This document shows positions 32,125 through 41,259 of a stretch of DNA of 64,000 nt, in pieces. The stretch's first letter is position 1. Every line of letters starts with the position of its first letter. The position numbers were made by a program, and so were the translations under genes. The notes below the pieces were generated by a model that was given only the letters and a program-made list of their open reading frames with translations, ran no database searches and was not told the origin of the DNA. The stretch comes from an uncultured Flammeovirgaceae bacterium (lineage in GTDB: Bacteria > Bacteroidota > Bacteroidia > Cytophagales > Cyclobacteriaceae): positions 19,864-83,863 of the forward strand of contig CAJWQD010000002.1 of NCBI GenBank assembly GCA_913045135.1, written 5' to 3'.

Positions 32125-32445
32125 TTAGTTTAGCTTATTCCAAGCTAGAATGCCTCCTTTGAGGTTGTAAATATCTTGAAAGCCTAATTTTTCCATTATT
32201 TGGCATGCTCTGGCACTTCGTATACCACTTCTGCAATAAACAATGTATTTTTTTGATTGATCTAATTTCTTTATTTCTGATTTAAAAGAGGGGTTCAATA
32301 GGTTGATGTGTATTGAGTTCGGAATCATTCCAGAGAGCAGTTCATTCTTATTCCTTACATCTATCACAGCTAGTTCTTTATTTTTAAGGATTTTAAATTC
32401 TGCAGCGGTAATAGTTTTATATTTTTTTTTAAAAAAAGAAAACAT
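32125..32445 (-). CDS. Single-domain rhodanese-like sulfurtransferase
   Basis: A 106-residue protein made of one rhodanese domain after a short basic N-terminus (FFKKKYKTI). The domain shows AVIDVRNKNELLSGMIPNSIHI and the active-site loop VYCRSGIRSARA with the catalytic Cys, then GGILAWNK at the end. Such proteins carry sulfane sulfur as a Cys persulfide. No signal peptide is seen. It converges on thrC and probably has its own promoter in 32446-32700. Confidence 0.9.
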   Translation of the reverse strand: MFSFFKKKYKTITAAEFKILKNKELAVIDVRNKNELLSGMIPNSIHINLLNPSFKSEIKKLDQSKKYIVYCRSGIRSARACQIMEKLGFQDIYNLKGGILAWNKLN

Positions 32446-32787
32446 AAGTCTTGTCCAGAAACGAGTGAATTTGCAAGTCCTAAGTTAATCTATTTGAATT
32501 AAATAAACATTATTAAGAAATGTTATTTACTAGGGCTTATATATTAAATTTCTATTTTTAAGTGTTTATGATAAAGTCCCAATCAATTAATTTTTTCACA
32601 AGGATATTTGGGATTCAAAAGATGATAATAGGAATAAGTTCTGTTGGATAGTAATTTTCATTTTTTTAAAAGCCCTAGTCTGTCTACCTTGGCCAACTAA
32701 ATTAGACAACTTATCATAAAACAAAAATATTCCTATAAATCCCTCTTAAAAAGTATTCAGCCTTGGGTATTTTTCCCATCTGCTGGA

Positions 32788-34251
32788 TTGGTAGTGCTTT
32801 TTGTGTCACTTACTTTAGGTTTTAAAGAATCTGTAGGAACATTTTTTGAGTCGATGCAATCCTTTATTTCTATTAATTTTGGCTGGCTTTATGTCTTGGG
32901 AGCAAATATCATTCTTTTTTTCTGTGCATATGTTGGCTTGAGTCGCTACAAAAATATTAGATTGGGAGGAGCCGATTGTAAGCCTGAGTTTAGTACTTGG
33001 GCTTGGTTGAGTATGCTATTCAATGCAGGAATTGGTTTAATATTAATGTTTTATAGTGTTGCTGAACCGATTATCCATTTTTCTAATCCTCCTTATGGTA
33101 CTCCTGAGTCTCTGTCTGCAGCAAAGAATGCACTAAATATTTCTTATTTGCATTGGGGTTTTCATGGATGGGCAATTTATGCACTAATGGGTTTATCGGT
33201 TGCATTTTTTTCTTACAATCAAGGATTACCTTTGGGTATAAGGTGGATATTATATCCTTTATTAGGAGATAAGTTGAAAGGTTCGATGGGTCATTTTATT
33301 GATGTAATGGCAGTAGTGGCTACTGTGTTTGGATTAGCCACAACACTTGGTTTAGGTATTCAGCATATTAATTCTGGAATGCATTATCTTTTTGATTTAG
33401 AAATGACTACTAATGTGCAAGTTATTTTAATCATTATTATCACGTTGGTAGCTACAGCTTCAGTAGTTTCAGGACTTTACAGAGGAATTCAACTTTTAAG
33501 TAAAATAGCAGCAATTATGGCTGTTTTATTGATGTTATTCATGTTAATTTCCGGTCCAACCTTATTTATTCTACGCTCGGCTATAGAAAGTGTGGGATAT
33601 TATCTACAAAATTTAATAGTTTCAGGTAGTTGGATGGAAGCTTATCAAGGAAGTCATTGGATGGATAGCTGGACTTTTTTTTATTGGGGATGGTGGTTTG
33701 CATGGGCACCTTTTGTAGGCCTTTTCTTGGCACGGATATCTAAAGGGCGGACGATAAAGGAATTCATATTAGGTGTAGTTTTAGCTCCAACGGGCCTAAC
33801 AATTATCTGGATTGCTATTTTTGGGAGTACTGCATTATATACTGAAATTTTTGGAGTTGGAGGGATTATCGAATCTGTTAATGCTGATATTTCTACTGCT
33901 TTATTTAAGTTACTGGAGCATTTTCCATTTTCTCATGTCAGTATTCTATTCGTGGTGATTACTGGAATTATTTTTTTCGTCACTTCTTCGGACAGTGGTT
34001 CATTGGTAATAGATTTTATTTCAAGTGGTGGCAGAGAGGATACACCTGTAAAATTTCGTATTTTTTGGGCACTTTTAGAAGGTTCTGCAGCTGCAGTATT
34101 ATTGGTAGGAGGTGGATTGATTGCCTTGCAGACAGGATCTTTGGTGACTGGACTCCCAGTTTGTATACTTATGCTGTTTGCCTGCCATTCTTTGCTCAAA
34201 GGATTGAAAAAGTATCAAAGTGATTTAGAAAGAGAAGTTAAATCTCAGTAG
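32788..34251 (+). CDS. BCCT family transporter (betaine/carnitine/choline type)
   Basis: At least 487 residues of a twelve-helix Na+- or H+-coupled transporter for quaternary amines. Family blocks seen are WAWLSMLFNAGIGLILMFYS, FHGWAIYALMGLSVAFFSY, the Trp-rich FFYWGWWFAWAPFVGLFLARIS and the late TSSDSGSLVIDFISSGG. The frame stays open upstream of this TTG to 32701 and encodes PWVFFPSAGLVVLFVSLTLG, the normal first helix, but no ATG, GTG or TTG is found there; only ATT, ATC and ATA codons are. The true start is therefore unclear. It converges with and overlaps the choline dehydrogenase gene by 14 bases, which suggests choline as substrate. Confidence 0.88.
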   Translation: MVVLFVSLTLGFKESVGTFFESMQSFISINFGWLYVLGANIILFFCAYVGLSRYKNIRLGGADCKPEFSTWAWLSMLFNAGIGLILMFYSVAEPIIHFSNPPYGTPESLSAAKNALNISYLHWGFHGWAIYALMGLSVAFFSYNQGLPLGIRWILYPLLGDKLKGSMGHFIDVMAVVATVFGLATTLGLGIQHINSGMHYLFDLEMTTNVQVILIIIITLVATASVVSGLYRGIQLLSKIAAIMAVLLMLFMLISGPTLFILRSAIESVGYYLQNLIVSGSWMEAYQGSHWMDSWTFFYWGWWFAWAPFVGLFLARISKGRTIKEFILGVVLAPTGLTIIWIAIFGSTALYTEIFGVGGIIESVNADISTALFKLLEHFPFSHVSILFVVITGIIFFVTSSDSGSLVIDFISSGGREDTPVKFRIFWALLEGSAAAVLLVGGGLIALQTGSLVTGLPVCILMLFACHSLLKGLKKYQSDLEREVKSQ

Positions 34252-35884
34252 TCGTAGATTTGAAATAGGGAAGTTCAATCGGATTTAAGGGTGTTTTACC
34301 TAAAATAATGTCTGCTGCTTTTTCAGCAACCATTAATACTGGAGCATATATGTTGCCATTTGTCAAATATGGAAAAATGGATGCATCTACTACTCGAAGG
34401 TTTTCAACGCCATGAACCTTTAAGCTGTTGGGATCTGTAACAGAAAGTTTGTCAGTACCCATCCTGCAAGTAGAGCTGGGATGGTAAGCACTTTCACCTT
34501 CTCGAGCAATAAAATCTAGAATTTCTTCATCTGTTTGAACTGTTGGGCCAGGTGACAATTCTTCGCCCATATATGGACTCATGGCTTTGGTTTCAATGAT
34601 TTTTCTTGACAAGCGCAGGGCCTCACACCATTCTTTTCTTTCATTTTCCGTAGAAAGATAGTTAAATAAAATACTTGGATATTCAATTGGATTAGCAGAT
34701 TTTATTTGTATTCGACCCCTAACATCTGTACTCATAGGCCCCACATGTAGTTGAAAACCATGGCCTTCTCTTGGCGCTGTGCCGTCATATCGAACGGCCA
34801 GTGGTAAAAAATGAAATTGGAGATTAGGGTAGGTTACTAAATCATTACTGCGGATAAAACCACCTGCTTCAAAATGATTAGTTGCACCAATTCCCTTTTT
34901 TCTAAAAAGCCAATCAAAGCCAATTTTTGGAGCGAACCATGGATTCAAGGCAGGGTATAGGCTGAGAGGCTTTTTACATGCCCATTGCACATATACTTCT
35001 AAATGATCTTGTAGATTTTCTCCAACTCCTGGAAGATTTTTTACAATCGGTATGCCCAGCTTGTTTAAATGATTTGCATTACCAATTCCTGATAGTTGTA
35101 AGAGCTGGGGTGAATTGATTGTACCTCCACAGCATATGATTTCTTTAGCAAAAACTTTGTTTATTCTTTTACCTTTCATGAATTCGGCACCTACTGCCTT
35201 TTTTCCATTAAATAGAATTCGCAATACCATAGCTTGAGTAATCACCGTTAAATTTTTTCGGTGTTTGATAGGATGTATGTATGCCCGTGCGGCGTTGAGC
35301 CGTCGTGAGTTATAGATGGTTTGATCAAACCGCCCGAAGCCCTCTTGTTGAAAACCATTTACGTCGTCTGTCAAAGGATAACCAGCTTCTTTTACAGATT
35401 TAAAAAAGGCATCAAATAAGGGATTTTTGCACGCTGGGGTTGTAAGTTTTAAGTTACCTTTATCTCCTCTGTAGTCATCACCTCCTATGAGGCGATTTTC
35501 GACTTTTTTGAAATAGGGTAGGCAGTGTGCATAATCCCAATGTTCAAGTCCTTTTTCATCGGCCCATTTTTGGTAGTCCATTGCATTTCCCCGAATCCAA
35601 ATCATTCCATTGATGCAACTAGATCCTCCCAAAACTTTACCTCTCGGTTGTGCAATTTTGCGATCGTACATAAATGGTTCAGGATCGGAGGTATAGCCCC
35701 AATTATAATTTTTACCTGTAAGAAGATAAGTAAGTGCTGCGGGCATATGAATTCGAAAATCCCATTTATAATCTGGCCTTCCTGCTTCCAGGACCAACAC
35801 TGTATTGGAAGAGTCTTTACTTAATCGATTGGCTAATACAGCACCTGCTGAGCCTCCACCGATAACAATGTAATGATAGGACAT
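34238..35884 (-). CDS. betA: Choline dehydrogenase-like GMC oxidoreductase
   Basis: A 548-residue FAD enzyme of the GMC family. The FAD-binding N-terminus is YIVIGGGSAGAVLANRLSKD, followed by the GMC signature GKVLGGSSCINGMIWIRG. The active-site region has SAYHPSSTCRMGT with the catalytic His, and the second conserved block is SIFPYLTNGNIYAP. The overall match is closest to BetA, which oxidises choline to betaine aldehyde and on to glycine betaine. The facing BCCT gene supports a choline-to-betaine osmoprotection role. No betB is in the window. Other alcohol substrates cannot be excluded. Confidence 0.88.
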   Translation of the reverse strand: MSYHYIVIGGGSAGAVLANRLSKDSSNTVLVLEAGRPDYKWDFRIHMPAALTYLLTGKNYNWGYTSDPEPFMYDRKIAQPRGKVLGGSSCINGMIWIRGNAMDYQKWADEKGLEHWDYAHCLPYFKKVENRLIGGDDYRGDKGNLKLTTPACKNPLFDAFFKSVKEAGYPLTDDVNGFQQEGFGRFDQTIYNSRRLNAARAYIHPIKHRKNLTVITQAMVLRILFNGKKAVGAEFMKGKRINKVFAKEIICCGGTINSPQLLQLSGIGNANHLNKLGIPIVKNLPGVGENLQDHLEVYVQWACKKPLSLYPALNPWFAPKIGFDWLFRKKGIGATNHFEAGGFIRSNDLVTYPNLQFHFLPLAVRYDGTAPREGHGFQLHVGPMSTDVRGRIQIKSANPIEYPSILFNYLSTENERKEWCEALRLSRKIIETKAMSPYMGEELSPGPTVQTDEEILDFIAREGESAYHPSSTCRMGTDKLSVTDPNSLKVHGVENLRVVDASIFPYLTNGNIYAPVLMVAEKAADIILGKTPLNPIELPYFKSTTTEI

Positions 35885-36074
35885 AGAATGAGTTCAGTTT
35901 TTTTTAGTCATGTATCTGATCATACCTTTAATTATGCTCATAAAGTTGCAAATGAGCCTATGAGTAGATAGTTTAAGTGTTATGTAGTAAGTGAATGTCA
36001 GCTAATATTATTTGAATTTTATTTTATGATAGTGAATTTAGTATTTCTTTTAAGATTGTTTTTTGAAATTTTCA

Positions 36075-37472
36075 TTAGGAAATTTGGGTTAGCGTTGTAG
36101 GAACTCCGGTTTCTTTGATGCTTCGGATACCCCCTTTAATATCTATCAATTGATGATAACCCCTTGATTTGAGAATGGAATTGAATATCATGGACCGATA
36201 GCCCCCAAGACAGTGGATGTGATATTCAGTTTGTTTGTCCAGTAATTCTAAATGATCATTAATAAAATCTAATGGAATGTTTTGAGCACCGTTTATTTGC
36301 TCAGCTTCGAATTCTACGGGTTTGCGGACGTCTACTATATTAAGAGACCTTTTTGCATATTGCTTTGAGAAGTTTTGTGCTGAAATAGAAGTGATTGTTT
36401 CCACATCTTTACCTACAGCTACCCAAGTTTGAAATCCTCCTTCAAGATAGCCTAACGTATTATCATATCCCACTCTTGATAGTCGGATCACGACCTCTTT
36501 TTCCATCCCTTTGCTGGCAATGAAAACAATGGGCTGATTCAAGTCTTTTATCAAAGCACCTACCCAGGGGGCAAAACTACCTGTGATGCCTACGAAAATT
36601 GCGTTAGGTATATGACCAAGAGCAAAGTCCTCTGGTTCTCGCGTATCCAATACAAGAGCATTTTCATTTTCAATAAATGATTCAAAGTGGTCTATATCTA
36701 ATGCAACCATCCCTTGTTTCAATACCTCATCTATACTTTTAATTCCCGATTTATTTAGTAGTGCATTTTTTGCAAAATATTGAGGAGGAGGAAGAATACC
36801 TTCGGTTACTTCCTTGATAAATTCTGATTTAGTTATATCGGCTCTCAGGGCATAATTTGTCCTCTTTTGATTCCCTAAAAGATCTTGTGTTTCATTGCTC
36901 ATATTCCTTCCGCAGGCAGATCCGGCACCATGTGCAGGATAAATGATAATATCGTCAGATAAAGGCATTATTTTATTTTGAAGACTTTCATACAGCATTC
37001 CTGCTAAATCCTCTTTAGAAAAGGAAGTTTTTAAGGCGAGGTCAGGACGTCCGACATCTCCAATAAACAAAGTATCACCAGTAAACAACGAATGGGCCTT
37101 ACCTTTTTCATCCCTCAGTAAATAGCATGTGCTCTCAAGGGTATGCCCTGGAGTATGTAAAACTTGTAGCGTTATTTCCCCAAGATGAAAGATTTGATGA
37201 TCTCTGGCCATTATAATGTTATAATCGGTATTGGCTCCAGGTCCAAATACAATGTCAGCTCCTGATTTATTTGCGAGATCTTGATGACCCGACAAAAAAT
37301 CTGCATGAAAATGGGTTTCAAAAATGTATTTAATTTTTAATTTTTCCTTTTTGACTTTTGATAAATAAGTTTCAGTTTCTCTCAATGGATCAATAATGGC
37401 TACCTCACCCTCACTTTCTACATAATAGGCGCCTTGTGATAGACATCCAGTATATATTTGTTCAATTTTCAT
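36075..37472 (-). CDS. MBL-fold persulfide dioxygenase fused to two rhodanese domains (CstB-like)
   Basis: A 465-residue three-domain protein. Residues 1-230 are a metallo-beta-lactamase fold with ETHFHADFLSGHQ at 52-64, HTPGHTLEST and FTGDTLFIGDVGRPDL, the layout of persulfide dioxygenases. Residues about 260-345 are a rhodanese-like domain whose active-site loop is IASKGMEKE with no Cys, so it is probably inactive. Residues about 365-460 are a rhodanese domain with HCLGGYRSM, which has the Cys. This order (dioxygenase, pseudo-rhodanese, rhodanese) matches CstB, which clears persulfide to thiosulfate and sulfite. It lies 38 bases after a SulP gene on the same strand, so the two are likely one operon. 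Confidence 0.88.
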   Translation of the reverse strand: MKIEQIYTGCLSQGAYYVESEGEVAIIDPLRETETYLSKVKKEKLKIKYIFETHFHADFLSGHQDLANKSGADIVFGPGANTDYNIIMARDHQIFHLGEITLQVLHTPGHTLESTCYLLRDEKGKAHSLFTGDTLFIGDVGRPDLALKTSFSKEDLAGMLYESLQNKIMPLSDDIIIYPAHGAGSACGRNMSNETQDLLGNQKRTNYALRADITKSEFIKEVTEGILPPPQYFAKNALLNKSGIKSIDEVLKQGMVALDIDHFESFIENENALVLDTREPEDFALGHIPNAIFVGITGSFAPWVGALIKDLNQPIVFIASKGMEKEVVIRLSRVGYDNTLGYLEGGFQTWVAVGKDVETITSISAQNFSKQYAKRSLNIVDVRKPVEFEAEQINGAQNIPLDFINDHLELLDKQTEYHIHCLGGYRSMIFNSILKSRGYHQLIDIKGGIRSIKETGVPTTLTQIS

Positions 37473-37510
37473 ATCAATGAATTGGTTTAATCATTTTTTT
37501 GTAATATTTA

Positions 37511-39184
37511 TCACTCATCATATTCTTTTTTTAAGAATTTCATTGCCGCGGTTACATTTTTAAAAACATTTTTTTCCAAAGGGCCGTTTATCAATTTTTT
37601 AGCAGTAAAAATTGAGTGTATTGCAGGATGTAATGCGAGCCATAAAATTCTCATATTTTTTTCATATAATTGTGAGATAAGTCGTTTAATTCCTTTCAAA
37701 CCCCGTCCATCGATGTGTTGAATAGCACTCAAGTCTATTAATAACGTTTGTCTCATGGAATTTGAAATTATTATTTTTTGGATTATTTGCCTCTTAATCG
37801 ATTCGATATTAAAAGTAAATATAGGAGTATCAATTTTCAAAATATAAAGGTTTTGATACATGCTACCAATACTGATATTAGTAGGATTGGGCAATACTCC
37901 TTCTGTTTCATTAAAAGACTGGAGGTGAACTTTAGGAAAAATTAATCTGTGGGTTAGAAGAAGGACATATATTACCATCCCAGAAAAAATTCCAGATATC
38001 ATCCCGAAGAATAGGGTAATCAAAAAGGTAAGAATTAACATTAAAAAATCAATGGAATTAGTTTTCCATAATTTATAAGGATAATTAAAATCAATTAAAC
38101 CTTTTAAGGCTACTAAAATGATGGCAGCTAAAACCGTATAAGGGAGTAGCTCAAAAATATCTGTAAAAAAAAGTAAAGTTACTGCGATCAAGCTGGCACT
38201 AATGAATCCTGAGAAAGGAGTTTGAGCACCTGCGGTAAAATTAACTGCAGATCTCCCAAATCCACCCGTCACGGGGAAGCTCATGAAAAAAGAACCCACA
38301 AAATTCGCGCTACCCAGTGCGACTAGTTCTGTATTTGCATTGAGAGTGTAATCCCTTGATTGCGAGCTAATTTTTTGACCTACAGAAAATGATTCGATAA
38401 ACGAAATCACCGCTAAAGTAGATGCTAAAGGGAGCAATAAGCTCATCTTCTCTAGATTCAAATTAGGAATATTAAAGCTCGGTAAGCCCTTGGGTATTTC
38501 TCCAATAAGTTTCAAATTTGAAATATGTAGCTCAAAATAATGTACCAGTGCAATAGAAGAAAGGACGATGATCAAATTGCCAGATATTTTTGGGATCCAT
38601 TTTTTAAAAGCAAAAAGTGAAACAATAGATGTTAAACCTATCAGGGCAGTCAATAAATCAGTTTGTATTATGTTATGGAATACACTTTTCGATAAAACAG
38701 TCAGATTGCCTTTATCTACATGTATTCCGAGTAAAGGTCCCAATTGGTTTAAGCCTATGAGAATAGCTGCTGCCGAGGTAAAACCATTGATGATAGGTTT
38801 TGATAATAGTTGGGTAATAAATCCCATTTTCATAAAACCAAGTAAAGTTTGTATTACACCCACCAGGAGTGATAAAATGATCGCTAATTCGATGTATTCT
38901 CTGGATCCAATAGAAGCTAACAAAACTAAACTGCTCCCAATAAGTAGGGAGTCCATAGCTGTGGGGCCAACGGATAGTCGATTGGAAGATCCAAAGAAGG
39001 CATATATGACTTGTGGGACAATCGAAGCATATAAGCCATAAATAACCGGAAGTCCTGCAATTAAAGCATAAGCCATGCTTTGGGGGATTAACAGAACACC
39101 TACTGTGAGCCCAGCAAAAAAATCTCCTTTTAATTTATTTTTGGAATAACCTCGAACCCAACTTAGTGGTTTTAATATGGCCAT
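37511..39184 (-). CDS. SulP family anion transporter with STAS domain
   Basis: A 557-residue transporter of the SulP/SLC26 family. The membrane part has the opening PQSMAYALIAGLPVIYGLYA near residues 34-53, then many helices and GRSAVNFTAGAQTPFSG, which is a conserved loop. The last 110 residues form a cytoplasmic STAS domain (LLIDLSAIQHIDGRGLKGI). SulP proteins move sulfate, bicarbonate or other anions. The next gene downstream is the CstB-like enzyme, so export or uptake of a sulfur oxyanion is a reasonable guess, but bicarbonate is equally known in the family. Confidence 0.92.
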   Translation of the reverse strand: MAILKPLSWVRGYSKNKLKGDFFAGLTVGVLLIPQSMAYALIAGLPVIYGLYASIVPQVIYAFFGSSNRLSVGPTAMDSLLIGSSLVLLASIGSREYIELAIILSLLVGVIQTLLGFMKMGFITQLLSKPIINGFTSAAAILIGLNQLGPLLGIHVDKGNLTVLSKSVFHNIIQTDLLTALIGLTSIVSLFAFKKWIPKISGNLIIVLSSIALVHYFELHISNLKLIGEIPKGLPSFNIPNLNLEKMSLLLPLASTLAVISFIESFSVGQKISSQSRDYTLNANTELVALGSANFVGSFFMSFPVTGGFGRSAVNFTAGAQTPFSGFISASLIAVTLLFFTDIFELLPYTVLAAIILVALKGLIDFNYPYKLWKTNSIDFLMLILTFLITLFFGMISGIFSGMVIYVLLLTHRLIFPKVHLQSFNETEGVLPNPTNISIGSMYQNLYILKIDTPIFTFNIESIKRQIIQKIIISNSMRQTLLIDLSAIQHIDGRGLKGIKRLISQLYEKNMRILWLALHPAIHSIFTAKKLINGPLEKNVFKNVTAAMKFLKKEYDE

Positions 39185-39290
39185 TTATGAGAGAATGAGC
39201 ATGATTAGATAGAATTTTCATGGCTAAGTTAACTATTGTAATGGATAAGAGTCGAAGCGTTAGTTATTTATCTGAATTCCTCTATGATTA

Positions 39291-40079
39291 TCAGAATGTG
39301 ATTCTGTAATCTGAGTACTTGAACTCAGCTCTGAGATGCTTGATCACCCTATCTTTATTGGTACGATATGATTTTCTGATTAATGGTAATTTGATGGGTA
39401 AATTATCTGTGAACTTTAGATTTTCGATCAGGGCGTAAGTGGGAGGATGAAAAACCAATGATCCCAAAAATTCTGCATTATTTTCATCAAAATAATAAAT
39501 CCATTCTTCCTGAGTTGAATGATTGCTATGTTTTCTGGGGTCGTAACTAGCTCTTATGGCTTGAGCCTGCTTACCACTTCGTAAAACTACAGATCCAAGG
39601 GCTGTTAATACTGTACCTTCATCTAGTAGTTTAAAAGGCATACCTAAAACATAGAGTGAGCTCATAACTTTTTTCGTCGGATCTTTTTCTGTTAGCTTAT
39701 CATTTTCAAATTGAAGTGCAGATTTGGTATTATAGGATATATGATGATTAATATCATTTTCTTTCCAGCTAATTTCTGCTGAAAATTGAGGATAAAATTT
39801 GTAGTGATGTTGCTGAATATTGTCTGTTTCTATTCTACCATCAGGAAAATAAAATATTCCATGCTTGGTATACGAAAGATTTTTAATGCGATGCCAAGTG
39901 TCAAAACCACCCGCCCTTTTGACTGTCTTTTTGAGTATATTTTTGGCCTTTAAATCCTTTATTTTTATATATGGATCAATGGTTTTTATTTTATCTACTT
40001 GCTGACAACCCAAATAGAAAATCAAGTTCAGGATTAATATGTATTTAATCAAAAGTAGTTTCTTTTTGGAATGATCCAT
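39291..40079 (-). CDS. Lipoprotein of unknown function
   Basis: A 262-residue protein with a signal that ends in a lipobox (NLIFYLGC), so it is a predicted lipoprotein. The body has repeated beta-rich patterns such as GIFYFPDGRIETDN, YVLGMPFKLLDEGT and EEWIYYFDENNAEFLGSLVF. It faintly recalls the Bacteroidota DUF6503 proteins, but I cannot assign it firmly. It starts 12 bases after the ABC ATPase stop codon on the same strand, so the two are likely co-transcribed; whether they work together is unknown. Confidence 0.65.
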   Translation of the reverse strand: MDHSKKKLLLIKYILILNLIFYLGCQQVDKIKTIDPYIKIKDLKAKNILKKTVKRAGGFDTWHRIKNLSYTKHGIFYFPDGRIETDNIQQHHYKFYPQFSAEISWKENDINHHISYNTKSALQFENDKLTEKDPTKKVMSSLYVLGMPFKLLDEGTVLTALGSVVLRSGKQAQAIRASYDPRKHSNHSTQEEWIYYFDENNAEFLGSLVFHPPTYALIENLKFTDNLPIKLPLIRKSYRTNKDRVIKHLRAEFKYSDYRITF

Positions 40080-40091
40080 TATCTCTTCGAC

Positions 40092-41066
40092 TTATTTAAA
40101 AATAATGATTTCTTTTGGATTAAGAGTCATTTGAATAAGGTCTCTAGGTCGATAGGTTTTATGATGATCAAATGCCATCAATTCCAGGTCTGGATTAATA
40201 AAAATTAATAATTTATGATTTTTTCCATTGAATATAACCTCTTTCACGTAACCTTTGATTACTCCTTTGGAAGTGATTTTTACATTTTCAATCCAAATTC
40301 CAGTAGGGAATTGGATATTTAATAACTTATTACTTTGATATTCGCTGAGAAGGTTTATTATACCAAAAAGTCGTGCAATTTGAGGGTTTTTTGGATTTTT
40401 GTAAACCTCACGAGGAGTCCCTTTTTGAGCTATTTTTCCTTTTTGTAATACCCAAATTTCATCAGCAATTTCCATAGCATCTCGAGTATCATGGGTTACC
40501 AAAATTACAGTCGTATCTGTTTTTTTTGCTAATAATTTGGTCTCAATCAATAGACTTTGCTTTGTCAAGGGATCCAGATTACTGAAAGGTTCATCCATCA
40601 AAATAACTTCTGGTTCACTGGCTAACGCTCGTGCAAAAGCAACTCGTTGTTTTTGACCTCCAGATAATTCTCCTGAATGTTGGTGTCTCAGTGTTTCCAA
40701 ATTACAAATTTCGATGAGTCGTTTGATTCTATTTTTTTTATAAAACTCGTCATAACCAAGTAGGGCATAGTTAAGATTCTCTTCGACTGACATGTTGGAC
40801 TTGAGGGCAAAATCTTGAAACACTAATTTGATTTCTTCATGCCCTGCTATCAGTTTATTTTTGGGGTCTTGAAGTTTTTTAGAATTTAAATAAATAGATC
40901 CGGTATCTGAAGGAATTAGTCCAGCGATTATTTTTAATAGGGTTGTTTTTCCTGAACCGCTCATTCCCACTAAAGATATGAGTTCGCCTTTTTTAACAGT
41001 TCCAGAGATGTGGTTGAGGACTTTTTTTTGGCCAAATCCTTTGGTAATATTTTTTATTTGAATCAA
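40092..41066 (-). CDS. ABC transporter ATP-binding protein (PotA/CysA-like, no permease nearby)
   Basis: A 324-residue ATPase. Walker A is GMSGSGKTTLLKI near residues 36-48, the signature is LSGGQKQRVAFARALA near 134-149, Walker B is EVILMDEP, and the H-loop is VTHD. The C-terminal 90 residues look like a TOBE-type ligand or regulatory domain (SKGVIKGYVKEVIFNG), as in importer ATPases for anions, metals or polyamines. No permease or binding protein gene is adjacent; the only partner is the lipoprotein just downstream. The substrate is unknown. Confidence 0.88.
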   Translation of the reverse strand: MIQIKNITKGFGQKKVLNHISGTVKKGELISLVGMSGSGKTTLLKIIAGLIPSDTGSIYLNSKKLQDPKNKLIAGHEEIKLVFQDFALKSNMSVEENLNYALLGYDEFYKKNRIKRLIEICNLETLRHQHSGELSGGQKQRVAFARALASEPEVILMDEPFSNLDPLTKQSLLIETKLLAKKTDTTVILVTHDTRDAMEIADEIWVLQKGKIAQKGTPREVYKNPKNPQIARLFGIINLLSEYQSNKLLNIQFPTGIWIENVKITSKGVIKGYVKEVIFNGKNHKLLIFINPDLELMAFDHHKTYRPRDLIQMTLNPKEIIIFK

Positions 41067-41259
41067 TTGATAGTTTAGTTTTTTAGATAATTTATGTTCT
41101 TATTTATCGAAATAATTGTTGAACGGTAACGTATATGATTTACATATTACTAGCGTTTTGAAGTTTGATTTAGCCACTTAATTTACTAGATTAACGATTA
41201 CCCCTCATTCTTTTGTCATTTGACATTAAAAGAACCCGATTCAATGTAGTAGTAAATTT

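Noticed and set aside
38568-39041. A 157-codon + strand frame opposite the SulP gene
   Set aside because: The minus-strand SulP protein is complete and clearly coding; the opposite frame has no recognisable domain.
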